A stretch of DNA of 33,523 bases, taken from the NCBI GenBank assembly GCA_902803085.1, contig CADCOO010000354.1, positions 1 to 33,523 on the forward strand, written 5' to 3'. Below are positions 26,001-32,677 of the stretch, piece after piece. Within the stretch, counting starts at the first letter, position 1; every line of letters begins with the position of its first letter. The notes below the pieces were generated by a model. The model saw only the letters and a list, made by a program, of their open reading frames with translations. It was not told the DNA's origin and did no database searches. Both the position numbers and the translations under genes were made by a program. Source of the DNA: an uncultured Planctomycetota bacterium (GTDB lineage: Bacteria > Planctomycetota > Planctomycetia > Pirellulales > Thermoguttaceae).

Positions 26001-26365
26001 TCCTGCGGGAATTCGTCGCCGAAGACCTTCCGTTCGAGAGCGTCTTTGAGCTCGAGATAATCACTCTCCGGCGCTTCGACAGGATTCGTTAACAGCGCGG
26101 ATAAATCGCCGCGCGCGGCGCTAATGCGCGTCGGATCGACAAAGTCCGGTTGGTTAGAATTCGGACGCGCCTGATCGAATGCCGCTTGGATCGATAATTC
26201 CGGCGCCGAGCGCGAGGGGAAGGTCTTAGCGGGCGAGTCGGCGCTCTTCAACGCGATTTCCGCCGTCGCTCCCTTGCCAAAGGTCGTTATCGCATATTTC
26301 CCGTTTCCAAAGGCGATCGTCGACTTCACTCCGATTCGTTTCGCATTCGTCTTCTTACGCGTCAT
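23081..26365 (-). CDS. Cas13d-like protein with both HEPN catalytic histidines replaced
   Basis: A 1,094-aa intact protein homologous to type VI-D effector Cas13d, an RNA-guided RNase. Family landmarks, in order: GVKSTIAFGNGKYAITTFG (12-30); LERKVFGDEF with ILDVQRILGIY (110-142); HEPN1 segment ALGVIRKKLANF (210-221); FLEVKEINELVTAFARKF (473-490); NALEILGVKDEE; FRNYIVKNVITS with YYLVRYAKPS (635-659); MSIAYIAVKNLVKVNARYFI (762-781); HEPN2 segment ARNDVGRLITI (960-970); SSYFEIFHYLRQRAF; RYKNLTIEALFD (1061-1072). The nuclease motif R-x4-H reads R215-KKLA-N220 in HEPN1 and R961-NDVG-R966 in HEPN2, so RNase activity is probably lost. It is about 120-170 residues longer than usual Cas13d, with charged helical insertions near 600-630 and 850-930. 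Codon use resembles neighbouring genes. It is 39 bases downstream of the DUF3800-TPR gene. RNA-guided binding or regulation is inferred, not shown. Confidence 0.88.
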   Translation of the reverse strand: MTRKKTNAKRIGVKSTIAFGNGKYAITTFGKGATAEIALKSADSPAKTFPSRSAPELSIQAAFDQARPNSNQPDFVDPTRISAARGDLSALLTNPVEAPESDYLELKDALERKVFGDEFPQDTIRIQIANAILDVQRILGIYVADILHFVDALQDEPEDLARLGLRSDKMTKLLTRARPYFGFFGGSEVFKICEGRNVGADVHNGKVFRALGVIRKKLANFDWKRSLVLFSENATLPEKFFSSEAGGATLWSEVVAPLWRKRLERVRRTFVKMSAKNLTILNEIFGDDTEEKKKARARQYYRFSVLKEGKNLGFNLTKTREYVIDKYYPIFHDQRIEVKRVVDTFRPKLYALLDFVIFQASVSGVDECAKGRASLWQTVVKEALVKLREAPDDDAKEKIYQTLAEKARLDGSLFRIGICSVCDAFLLAPDRPSFPELLRRNDAITRVAPEWLEETNGEDASSFVQLVAFLCNFLEVKEINELVTAFARKFECVQALINLLRELEGADAVKFTETFALFNGLDGNMAGKIAQELRLLASVGKMKPDMTSAKRILYKNALEILGVKDEEMTDEWLEEHILLSKPSAVDCKMKKKAYDEALRRNKGIDKKRQEYEDAKNALAAAKEAYDEKKKNVNPFRNYIVKNVITSRAFYYLVRYAKPSAVRKLMGNPKIIRYVLTRLPNSQIYSYYRVLCPNEKDVDAPEPADSERREPYLRKRIRLLADALSNFSFAVLMDDKDKIVAASRSRNVNLEVERLKNLTTLYMSIAYIAVKNLVKVNARYFIAYSSLERDLSLFEEKHNEKLARHYVDVPVGDNKTLCFRLLAILDFYLERDAETLRRRGEICREISRLNADYYGTAGQELSRSEIDGRTEEEKGAWRAVRASAVKHTAEESRVWREKKNALNAERKACEKRLHFGVRWRQDVKNRDKNKDERPQKWYDILANHRAELFALQSSGFIATIARNDVGRLITINKFAEYIADVRRYPEGTPKEKDFQISSYFEIFHYLRQRAFLESILANSDARFSEEQLKTLESILAKIKMRNSYDKDLLKLEYLPFSYCLPRYKNLTIEALFDPDSDSAKKAAKAREVKKGGNAK

Positions 26366-26404
26366 TATTCCGTATTCCTTTTCATTTAGTCTCTTTCGAT
26401 GCGA

Positions 26405-28819
26405 TTACCAGTAGTTGAAGCGTATCGCTTGGATGAATTTTTTCGCCTTAGCGCAGTATTCCTTTGCGGTATTAAACCCCTCGCCGCTCTTGATTGCGCC
26501 GCGCTCAGCGCCGAAGACGGAGTTTACCGATTCCTGATTGAATCGTGCGAGAAGCGCCTCCAATTCGCCGTTCCATTCGCGCCATTCGTTCAAGGACGCG
26601 TCCGCCAGAAGAAATTTTCTCGCTAGCGAAGCAAGTCCCAGAACGCGGATGATCTCGCCGCCGTTTTTCGCAATTTCGTAGCCGAATTGGTAAGCTTGTA
26701 GCGCAAGTCTCTTAATTTGCGAGCGTAGCTCCTCGTCGAAACTCGGACTATCGCTTCGTTCGTAGAGGACGCCGATCGACTGGCAGATTAGCTCGTATGG
26801 ATGTTCAAAAGCGTCTCCGCCATTCGCGCCGCTAATCCGTCTAATGAGCGTCGACCGGCCCCATGCGTTAAGAAACTGTCGTATCTCTGCTTCTGAAGCA
26901 AAGAACGCCATCGCTTTAACGATCAGCGCAAAGGTATAGCGATTATCGTCCGCAAGTTTCTGCATAACGGCGAGATCGTCCCAACGTGGAAACTGTAAAT
27001 CCTGGACGACGCGACGCCATAGCTCGGCGGCCGTCGCGCGCGACTCGTCGTCCTGAGCGTCGCGCGCTACGTCGCACGCAACGTGACCAAGATAGATCAA
27101 ATCGCGTTGAATATCGCCGGGATATTCCTCCGGGTCAATGTGGTCGATCGCTTTGTTCAACAATTCAATCGCTTGCGCCCATTCCCCTTGGAAAGCGTGA
27201 AGCTGTCCGAGCGCGCCGTAACACCGTCCGAGCGAGAGACGCGTGTCGCGCATGAAAAGACGACCGCTCGCCGACGAAAGCTCGTTAAAGAATTCGAACG
27301 TTTTCTCCTGCAACGCTACGGCGCTCTCTAATTGCGCAATCGCTCGCTGGTACTCAAATTGATCGACGTACGTTACCGCGCATCGCATCGCCATGTCCGT
27401 TCGGAACTCTAACTCCTCTTCAGGCAAAAAGGACTCGAAGACGTTCCGTTCCGGATTCGCCAACATTCGGTCGTAATCCTGAACGTATTGAAGCGCTTCG
27501 AAAGAACGTCCTAGATGGTTCGCTAGCGTAATCTTAACGCGATGATTTGTCAGTTCCAAAGAGTCGCCTAAAGCTTGCAGAACGTTCCGAGCGACCTTGT
27601 CTTGAAGATCCTCGCGAATCTCTTGGAACGCAAAGTAAACCCGCTTGAAACGTAACAGCTCGCCCAAACCAGGATTGTCGACGTCGTCCCGCACGCGTGC
27701 GAGCGCAATGGGAAAGCCCTTTAAAACGAGATCCGCGCTTTCTTGGGGGAGGTTGTTAAGGAAATTGACGAAGACGCCGTCCTTAACTTGCTTGGGATAA
27801 TTAACAACCGTTCTCCAGAAAAATTCGCTCGAGCCCTTTGCCAAACTGATTTGGATTTCATTAATAAGCTTCGTCGTCGGTACGTAGACCCAATAGTTCA
27901 CGTTCTGGATATAACGAACTACAAGTTCGTCCGCACGCTTGTTGTTACGAATTTGCCCTAAGAAGAGATCGGCAAGATAGAACCCCATGCGGCTTAATTC
28001 GACGTCGGCGTCTCTAATGAACAGACTGGGATCGTCAGTTACCTCTCTCGTAAAGTTGGGATAGTGAATCGATTCAATTTCAACGTCGCACGCGCCTCTG
28101 GTCTGGTGTGCGCCCAAGATTCGATTAACCCTCGCGGCTAACCGATCCTGATCGAGGAGAAGCGAAATGATTATCTTGTGAGCGTTTTCGTCTATTCGAT
28201 ACTTGCCCGGCCCGTTTCCACGCTCTATTCTACGAGGTTCTAACTCGTCGCGTATAATGCGATCTCGACCGTCGTCGTCAAAATAGTACTCGACCGCCGT
28301 TCGACTAGCTATGTGGAGATGAATCGCGCCGTTCGGAGACAAACGGTCTTTGCCCGTATAAAGGACGCGCGTAAGAAGACTGTCTATAAGAAGCTCAAGC
28401 ATTCTCTCGTAACGATTGTCGAGAACGTCTTCCGCTTGATCGCTTCCAGCGCCGGTATAGATATCCCCTGCATACTGTAAGACGAACCCTTCGAGTTTGT
28501 CCCAGTAATTGCCGCCGTGAAGCCGAGAACGAACTTCGGCGATAAAACTATTCTTCTCCTTCCAGTAGATCTTGTTTCCACGCGCTCTTAAACGCGGCGC
28601 GTAATGATAGTGCAAATGTTCGTAATCGACGCAACGATATTCGTAGTCGTACTCTTTGTGCATGGCGTCGAGAATCGTCCTTTTAAGATTGCGATCGACC
28701 TGGTCGTTATAGTCGCCCCAGAAAAGGACTCCGCCGACAAGAAGAACGTCGCCGTCGAGAAGATTAATAAAATCGCCGGATTCGTCTATGAAGACGTGAA
28801 GTTGATCGTAATGCGCCAT
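26405..28819 (-). CDS. DUF3800 (RNase H-like) domain fused to TPR-like helical repeats
   Basis: An 804-aa protein. The N-terminal part fits DUF3800, an RNase H-fold family found near defence and mobile genes: first strand VFIDESGD (Asp12, Asp16), then DVLLVGGVLFW, and the late helix with GFYLADLFLGQI (Asp284), the position of the usual LADF motif. From about residue 370 it is all-helical with TPR-like pairs (RTDMAMRCAVTYVDQFEYQR, LGRCYGALGQLHAFQGEWAQ, AIELLNKAI). The frame opens at a TTG at 28999, but the ATG at 28819 begins just before the conserved strand and has GGGA six bases upstream; I chose it. It is the first gene of a two-gene unit with the Cas13d-like gene. A nuclease role is inferred from family only. 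Confidence 0.75.
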   Translation of the reverse strand: MAHYDQLHVFIDESGDFINLLDGDVLLVGGVLFWGDYNDQVDRNLKRTILDAMHKEYDYEYRCVDYEHLHYHYAPRLRARGNKIYWKEKNSFIAEVRSRLHGGNYWDKLEGFVLQYAGDIYTGAGSDQAEDVLDNRYERMLELLIDSLLTRVLYTGKDRLSPNGAIHLHIASRTAVEYYFDDDGRDRIIRDELEPRRIERGNGPGKYRIDENAHKIIISLLLDQDRLAARVNRILGAHQTRGACDVEIESIHYPNFTREVTDDPSLFIRDADVELSRMGFYLADLFLGQIRNNKRADELVVRYIQNVNYWVYVPTTKLINEIQISLAKGSSEFFWRTVVNYPKQVKDGVFVNFLNNLPQESADLVLKGFPIALARVRDDVDNPGLGELLRFKRVYFAFQEIREDLQDKVARNVLQALGDSLELTNHRVKITLANHLGRSFEALQYVQDYDRMLANPERNVFESFLPEEELEFRTDMAMRCAVTYVDQFEYQRAIAQLESAVALQEKTFEFFNELSSASGRLFMRDTRLSLGRCYGALGQLHAFQGEWAQAIELLNKAIDHIDPEEYPGDIQRDLIYLGHVACDVARDAQDDESRATAAELWRRVVQDLQFPRWDDLAVMQKLADDNRYTFALIVKAMAFFASEAEIRQFLNAWGRSTLIRRISGANGGDAFEHPYELICQSIGVLYERSDSPSFDEELRSQIKRLALQAYQFGYEIAKNGGEIIRVLGLASLARKFLLADASLNEWREWNGELEALLARFNQESVNSVFGAERGAIKSGEGFNTAKEYCAKAKKFIQAIRFNYW

Positions 28820-28897
28820 AACTAGTCCCAATTCTCGTATCGGCGACGCCACGTTGCGCCTGAAGGCGGAACGCAACGACGCCTCGTCTGAATTGCT

Positions 28898-28903
28898 ATT
28901 GTA
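28898..28903 (-). promoter_or_regulatory. Possible -10 element of the DUF3800-TPR / Cas13d-like operon
   Basis: On the minus strand TACAAT (plus ATTGTA, 28898-28903) sits about 75 bases before the ATG at 28819, downstream of the hairpin that ends the preceding gene. No good -35 hexamer is seen at 16-18 bases, so this is tentative. Confidence 0.35.
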
Positions 28904-28984
28904 CCCTATCCAAAGTCGAACGCCATTAAGAAATCGTCCCGAAGGTAAGAAAACGCGAAAATCGACGAGCAAAACCGACAAAAC

Positions 28985-29014
28985 GCGCCCTTTTCGCAAA
29001 ACGCAAAAGGGCGC
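28985..29014 (-). terminator. Hairpin ending the PP-loop gene
   Basis: Perfect 10-bp arms GCGCCCTTTT (28985-28994) and AAAAGGGCGC (29005-29014) with a 10-base loop, followed on the minus strand by GTTTTG. It lies 35 bases past the PP-loop gene stop and ahead of the DUF3800-TPR gene, so the two units are probably transcribed separately. Confidence 0.65.
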
Positions 29015-29048
29015 TCGATGAAATTGGGACGAATGATCGTCGCGCGGG

Positions 29049-30155
29049 CTATTCTGCCGCCTCCTCGCTCTCTTCTGGACGGCGTTTCGGCTTCGCCTTC
29101 TTCTCCTGCTCTTGAATAATCGGGATGGAGTCGACTTCCGGGTTTTCTTTGAGCGGAATAATCATTTTCGTCGCGCCGATAAAGAGTCGCCCTTGCGGTC
29201 CGTTCGGCTTGGCGACGCGATAACGATCAGGATTGGAGAATCGAAGCGCGAGACTGCCGGCAGTCTCGATATATTGCGCGAGCTTGTCGGAAATCGTCGG
29301 ATTTTCGTCCCCGTATTCCGGCGCTTCGTCGGTTACGAGGAGCGCGGAGGCGCCGTTGTAATTGTCCGGGTAGACGAGAACGCAGCGCGAGCGTTTCGGG
29401 GACGCGAAGAGTTCGTCGAGCGCGTCGCAGTCTTCGGCTCGACGTCCGACGACGACAAACGCGGTCGGATCGAGTCGCAGTCGGCGTCCCCAGGGGAGAA
29501 TCTTGGCGTCCCACAGGGTCGGAAGTTCTTTGTGCTTGAGCATGTCGCGAACCCGGGGCGCGTAGGAATTCTCGCAAAGCACGCAACCGGAAGACGGCTG
29601 CGGGATTTGTTTGACGCCAAACTCCTGACGAGCGTACGCCGCGAGCTTCGTGCGGCCGCGCCCGGAGAACGCGCGCAACTGCTCGCGATCAAGCTGACCG
29701 GAAAGTTCTGGGTCCGTCTTTGGGAGAATCCGCGCCGAAAGAGGGCGCACAAGTTTACCGTTGAGCCCGGAATCGCGCGAAATCAACGTGAGTTGGTGAA
29801 TTTTCTGACTATTCGGGCGCTGCCCCGCTATCTCGCCCGTAGCGACGAAATCGGCGCCCCGCTCCTCCATGAGCTTCGCCGCATAGCGGAGCATGAGGGT
29901 TCGGCAGTCGATGCACGGGTTGACGTTGGATCCGTAGCCCCACTTCGGCTTGGCGAGCATTGCCATATATTCTTCGCCGAATTCGAGGGTAACGAGCTCG
30001 ATTCCAAGCTCCTTCGCGCGCTTCGCCGCGTCGCGCGAGCAGTCGTGAAAGGGAGTGATCATATTGAGACCTATGACCTCGACTCCCTGCCGCTGCAAAA
30101 CGCAACAGGCCAAAATACTATCCAAACCGCCGGAAAAAAGAACAATCGCTTTCAT
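29049..30155 (-). CDS. PP-loop ATPase, tRNA-thiolation type (MnmA/TrmU-like)
   Basis: A 368-aa predicted ATP pyrophosphatase. The PP-loop SGGLDS is at residues 8-13, where ATP adenylates the target. Two Cys pairs follow: NPCIDC (Cys81, Cys84) and SGCVLC (Cys191, Cys194). The first lies in the spot seen in MnmA/TrmU-like proteins, and the PQPSSGCVLCE block matches the GC-L motif of a widespread TrmU-like subfamily often labelled tRNA thiouridylase. The C-terminal 160 residues resemble the ThiI/MnmA-accessory region, ending in a Lys/Glu tail. It probably modifies tRNA sulfur sites, but the exact position is not determinable. A perfect TATAAT lies upstream. Confidence 0.75.
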   Translation of the reverse strand: MKAIVLFSGGLDSILACCVLQRQGVEVIGLNMITPFHDCSRDAAKRAKELGIELVTLEFGEEYMAMLAKPKWGYGSNVNPCIDCRTLMLRYAAKLMEERGADFVATGEIAGQRPNSQKIHQLTLISRDSGLNGKLVRPLSARILPKTDPELSGQLDREQLRAFSGRGRTKLAAYARQEFGVKQIPQPSSGCVLCENSYAPRVRDMLKHKELPTLWDAKILPWGRRLRLDPTAFVVVGRRAEDCDALDELFASPKRSRCVLVYPDNYNGASALLVTDEAPEYGDENPTISDKLAQYIETAGSLALRFSNPDRYRVAKPNGPQGRLFIGATKMIIPLKENPEVDSIPIIQEQEKKAKPKRRPEESEEAAE

Positions 30156-30237
30156 AACGTTTACGCTAACTCCTACTGGGGGGCGCGTCGAAGTTCGAAG
30201 CGCCTTTCTATCTCTCGAACGGAACGTTCATGGCGTT

Positions 30238-30243
30238 ATTATA
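30238..30243 (-). promoter_or_regulatory. Likely -10 element of the PP-loop gene
   Basis: On the minus strand a perfect TATAAT (plus ATTATA at 30238-30243) lies about 80 bases before the ATG at 30155. No strong -35 is evident upstream. Confidence 0.5.
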
Positions 30244-30556
30244 CGCGTTTCCTGATTTCTGACGAGCCCCCAGACGGACGAAGCAGGAGTCAGAACGCAT
30301 AATCGCTCATTCACGCGCGCGGCGAACCTGCAAAGGCGCGCGCTTTCTCCCGCGCAAAAGGGCGCTCAGAAATTGCAAACGTTCTTTTTAACGTCGCCAG
30401 TAGCCAGCTTAGACAACAACGAGCCGTCCAGGCGTTCTTCTTTGCGATTTGGTTAGAAGGGATCTCCGGAATCGAATCGCTAGCTCCCTTGCAGAGCGAT
30501 TTTTTTCGGAAAAAGACAAAGAATGGCGCACAACTTCCTCAGAAGGCGTCGTCGCG

Positions 30557-30588
30557 AAAAAAAAAACCGCCCCGTTAACCGAGGCGGC
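30557..30588 (-). terminator. Intrinsic terminator of the tRNA unit
   Basis: On the minus strand an 8-bp stem, CCGCCTCG / CGGGGCGG with one G-U pair and a GTTAA loop, is followed by T10 (plus A10 at 30557-30566). It lies about 40 bases past the tRNA-Arg 3' end. Confidence 0.9.
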
Positions 30589-30625
30589 GTGAGGAAAAAA
30601 GAGCGACTTTAAATTAAAAGTCGCA

Positions 30626-30698
30626 AGCCGAAGGGGAGAATCGAACTCCCATCCTTGGCATTAGGAATGCCACGCTCTGCCAGTTGAGCTACTCCGGC
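30626..30698 (-). tRNA. tRNA-Arg (anticodon CCT)
   Basis: A full cloverleaf: acceptor GCCGGAG / CTTCGGC, D arm GCTC...GAGC, anticodon stem TGGCA / TGCCA with loop TTCCTAA giving anticodon CCT, and T arm GGGAG-TTCGATT-CTCCC. It is 73 nt to the discriminator, which is U. The CCA end is not encoded. Anticodon CCU reads the AGG arginine codon. The D loop (AACTGGCA) lacks A at position 20, an arginine identity element in many bacteria. It is downstream of tRNA-Thr on the same transcript. Confidence 0.93.
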
Positions 30699-30730
30699 GC
30701 CGTCGCAAGGACGCGCGCGCTAGGCGCGAA

Positions 30731-30803
30731 AGCCAGCGGGGAGAATCGAACTCCCAACCTTAGCATTACGAATGCTACGCTCTGCCAGTTGAGCTACGCG
30801 GGC
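30731..30803 (-). tRNA. tRNA-Thr (anticodon CGT)
   Basis: A cloverleaf with acceptor GCCCGCG / CGCTGGC, anticodon stem TAGCA / TGCTA and loop TTCGTAA, giving anticodon CGT (reads ACG, threonine). The acceptor stem has a C4-U69 mismatch. It is 73 nt including a U discriminator, with no encoded CCA. It matches the neighbouring tRNA-Arg(CCT) at 64 of 73 positions. A short hairpin GTCGAG / CTCGAC (30809-30826) lies directly upstream in the transcript. Confidence 0.9.
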
Positions 30804-30833
30804 TTGCTGTCGAGTTTGGGCTCGACTTTGTGT

Positions 30834-30861
30834 ATTGTAACTAAAAACGGTCGGTCGTCAA
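30834..30861 (-). promoter_or_regulatory. Promoter of the tRNA pair
   Basis: On the minus strand TTGACG (plus 30856-30861) and TACAAT (plus 30834-30839) are separated by 16 bases, placing a start about 24 bases ahead of tRNA-Thr. Confidence 0.7.
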
Positions 30862-30883
30862 GCGCCAAAATGGGAATAAAGTC

Positions 30884-30906
30884 AAAAAGAGGGCTTTTCC
30901 CGCTCT
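30884..30906 (-). terminator. Terminator of the membrane protein gene
   Basis: On the minus strand an AGAG(C)GGG / CCCTCT hairpin with one irregularity is followed by T5 (plus A5 at 30884-30888), just past the stop of the membrane protein gene at 30921. Confidence 0.5.
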
Positions 30907-30920
30907 CGACGCCGTAACAG

Positions 30921-32477
30921 CTATTTTCCGGATAGGAAGGAAGCAAAGTAAAGGAAAAGGAACTGCAACGCGATCGCGATCCCTGTTACAACGGGCGTCG
31001 CCTTTTTGAGAAACGCGGTATAACAACGGTTCCGCATGATCTCAAAAGGTATTAGTCCGCGCTCGGCGGTCTCGCGCGCCTCGCGATCAAGGGGATCGTC
31101 AAACTCAGGATCGTCTAGCGCGCCGTCGGTCGTAGCGGTAGAGATTCCTTTGAGCTCTTCCTCATTGGGTTCAAAATTCTCGGCAAAAACTCGCTCCAGG
31201 TATCTCTCCACCTCATACGCGACGAAAAAGACAAACGCGCCGATAAACATGGTAAACGCGCCGACCCTAGGCCCGTGAAGACGTAGCGCCATACCCGCGA
31301 TAACGAAGAGCCAAATAACCGCGATTCCTATGCCGTACCACAACCGAACGCTACTGCGCGCCGCGCCGCTCACAATCATATTGAGAGCAAAGAGGATGAA
31401 AATCGCGCAGAAGAGGAACGCAAGCGCGGTCGAAACGCGTGAGTCGACTGAGACGACCTCTGAAAAGCCAAATCGCGACGTCAGCTGCGGCAGCGCCGTC
31501 TGCCAATACTGCGGGAAAGTCATCCAGCCAAGTCCCAATCCGCCAAGCGCCAGGCCAAACCCGCGAATAATCGCATTCTTAAAGGTCGCCCCTATCCAGA
31601 AGACGATGAGCGCGAAGAGGGTCGCGAGCGCGGGCGCCATCGCTTCTTCCCAAAGGGACGGATTGGAGCATAGCATGCACAATCCCAAGGCGATGTAGAG
31701 CATGGCGATCATTCGATCTTTACTCCGCCACGCCCACATCTCGCCCAGAACGCAGAAGATCAAAATAATCGGCGGAACGTAGTCAAGCGAAGTCGCCGAC
31801 CACCAGCACAAACACGTTAAAATCGCCAAAAAATGCAGAACAACCGAGGAAAGCGAAAGCGCCAGTAGAAAGACGCCAATTGCCCAGAAGCCGGCGAAAT
31901 CGCGCGAATTCGCCAACGTCGCCGCTCCCTCCAACGGTTCGTCGATCGCAAAGACTGAGCTAATTCCGTCGGAAAGAAGCTCCACCGCCTCCGGAACGGT
32001 CGAGTCGTTGGGCGCTTCCACGGCGCGAACGAAAACGAGCGCAAGTCCGAAGAAGATCGCGCCGAACACGAAAAAGACGCGCGACGGCAACTTGCGAGAA
32101 TAACAATGGAAAAGGATCGCCATTCCGTACGTTGCCGCGAGAATAATCGCCAGCCCGCTAAATCGCGCCGCTTCGGACGCGTCGCGCCACGAATCGGAAA
32201 GAGCAATTAGGACGGCGGCAAGCGACGCAAGATACGCAATTGAGCTAATTGCCGTCGTCGCCCACTCGAGACGCGCTTCAGGAGCGACTATCTCGATCTC
32301 GTCCTTCGCTAACGCGTCTTTCGCCGCTTCAACCGTCGACAAACGCGAGGATCTGCGATTATCCTTCGGACCGCCGCCGCATGGTTGATAGGAGCCGTCC
32401 GAGGGGGCGCCATTGTGCTCAGGGTCGTAACCGTCGTCGCCGATGAACGCCTCGTCGTCCATATCATAATCCGTCAT
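30921..32477 (-). CDS. Polytopic membrane protein of unknown function
   Basis: A 518-aa protein I cannot place in a named family. The first 75 residues are acidic and polar (MTDYDMDDEAFIGDDGYD...). Then come about ten hydrophobic helices (roughly 80-420), with conserved-looking aromatic and Gly motifs such as GFGLALGGLGLGWMTFPQYW. A polar acidic loop follows (about 425-485), and a last helix near 495-513. The ATG at 32477 is preceded by AGG-containing sequence. Neighbours give no functional clue: the upstream gene is an outer-membrane barrel and downstream are tRNAs. Confidence 0.7.
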   Translation of the reverse strand: MTDYDMDDEAFIGDDGYDPEHNGAPSDGSYQPCGGGPKDNRRSSRLSTVEAAKDALAKDEIEIVAPEARLEWATTAISSIAYLASLAAVLIALSDSWRDASEAARFSGLAIILAATYGMAILFHCYSRKLPSRVFFVFGAIFFGLALVFVRAVEAPNDSTVPEAVELLSDGISSVFAIDEPLEGAATLANSRDFAGFWAIGVFLLALSLSSVVLHFLAILTCLCWWSATSLDYVPPIILIFCVLGEMWAWRSKDRMIAMLYIALGLCMLCSNPSLWEEAMAPALATLFALIVFWIGATFKNAIIRGFGLALGGLGLGWMTFPQYWQTALPQLTSRFGFSEVVSVDSRVSTALAFLFCAIFILFALNMIVSGAARSSVRLWYGIGIAVIWLFVIAGMALRLHGPRVGAFTMFIGAFVFFVAYEVERYLERVFAENFEPNEEELKGISTATTDGALDDPEFDDPLDREARETAERGLIPFEIMRNRCYTAFLKKATPVVTGIAIALQFLFLYFASFLSGK

Positions 32478-32677
32478 AGCCTAACCTGCACAGTCAAAGA
32501 AACGGCGCGAACGCCAAATTTACGCGAGCGCGTCGAAAATTCGCTCGCGCCGCACGATTTGCGAGCGTCGCGCGGAGACCTTTTCGACGAACGCCGCTCA
32601 AGGCTGTAGTATAAACCGTACGTCAAGATTCGCAAGCGAAATTACGACCGCATACGACAAAATTCGCGCGAAAAAGG

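Larger units (their letters stand above)
30156..30625. other. Intergenic region between the tRNAs and the PP-loop gene
   Basis: About 470 bases with no supported protein gene. It holds the likely -10 of the PP-loop gene (30238-30243) and the tRNA terminator (30557-30588). An interval of about 300 bases between them (roughly 30250-30550) shows nothing I can assign. Confidence 0.6.

Noticed and set aside
29112-30302. 396-codon plus-strand frame over the PP-loop gene
   Set aside because: Antisense to a gene with clear PP-loop and CxxC motifs; its translation shows no domain.
30684-30917. 77-codon plus-strand frame containing a GENRTPN-like segment
   Set aside because: It overlaps tRNA-Thr and the end of tRNA-Arg on the opposite strand; this is the usual artefact of translating the antisense of tRNA genes.
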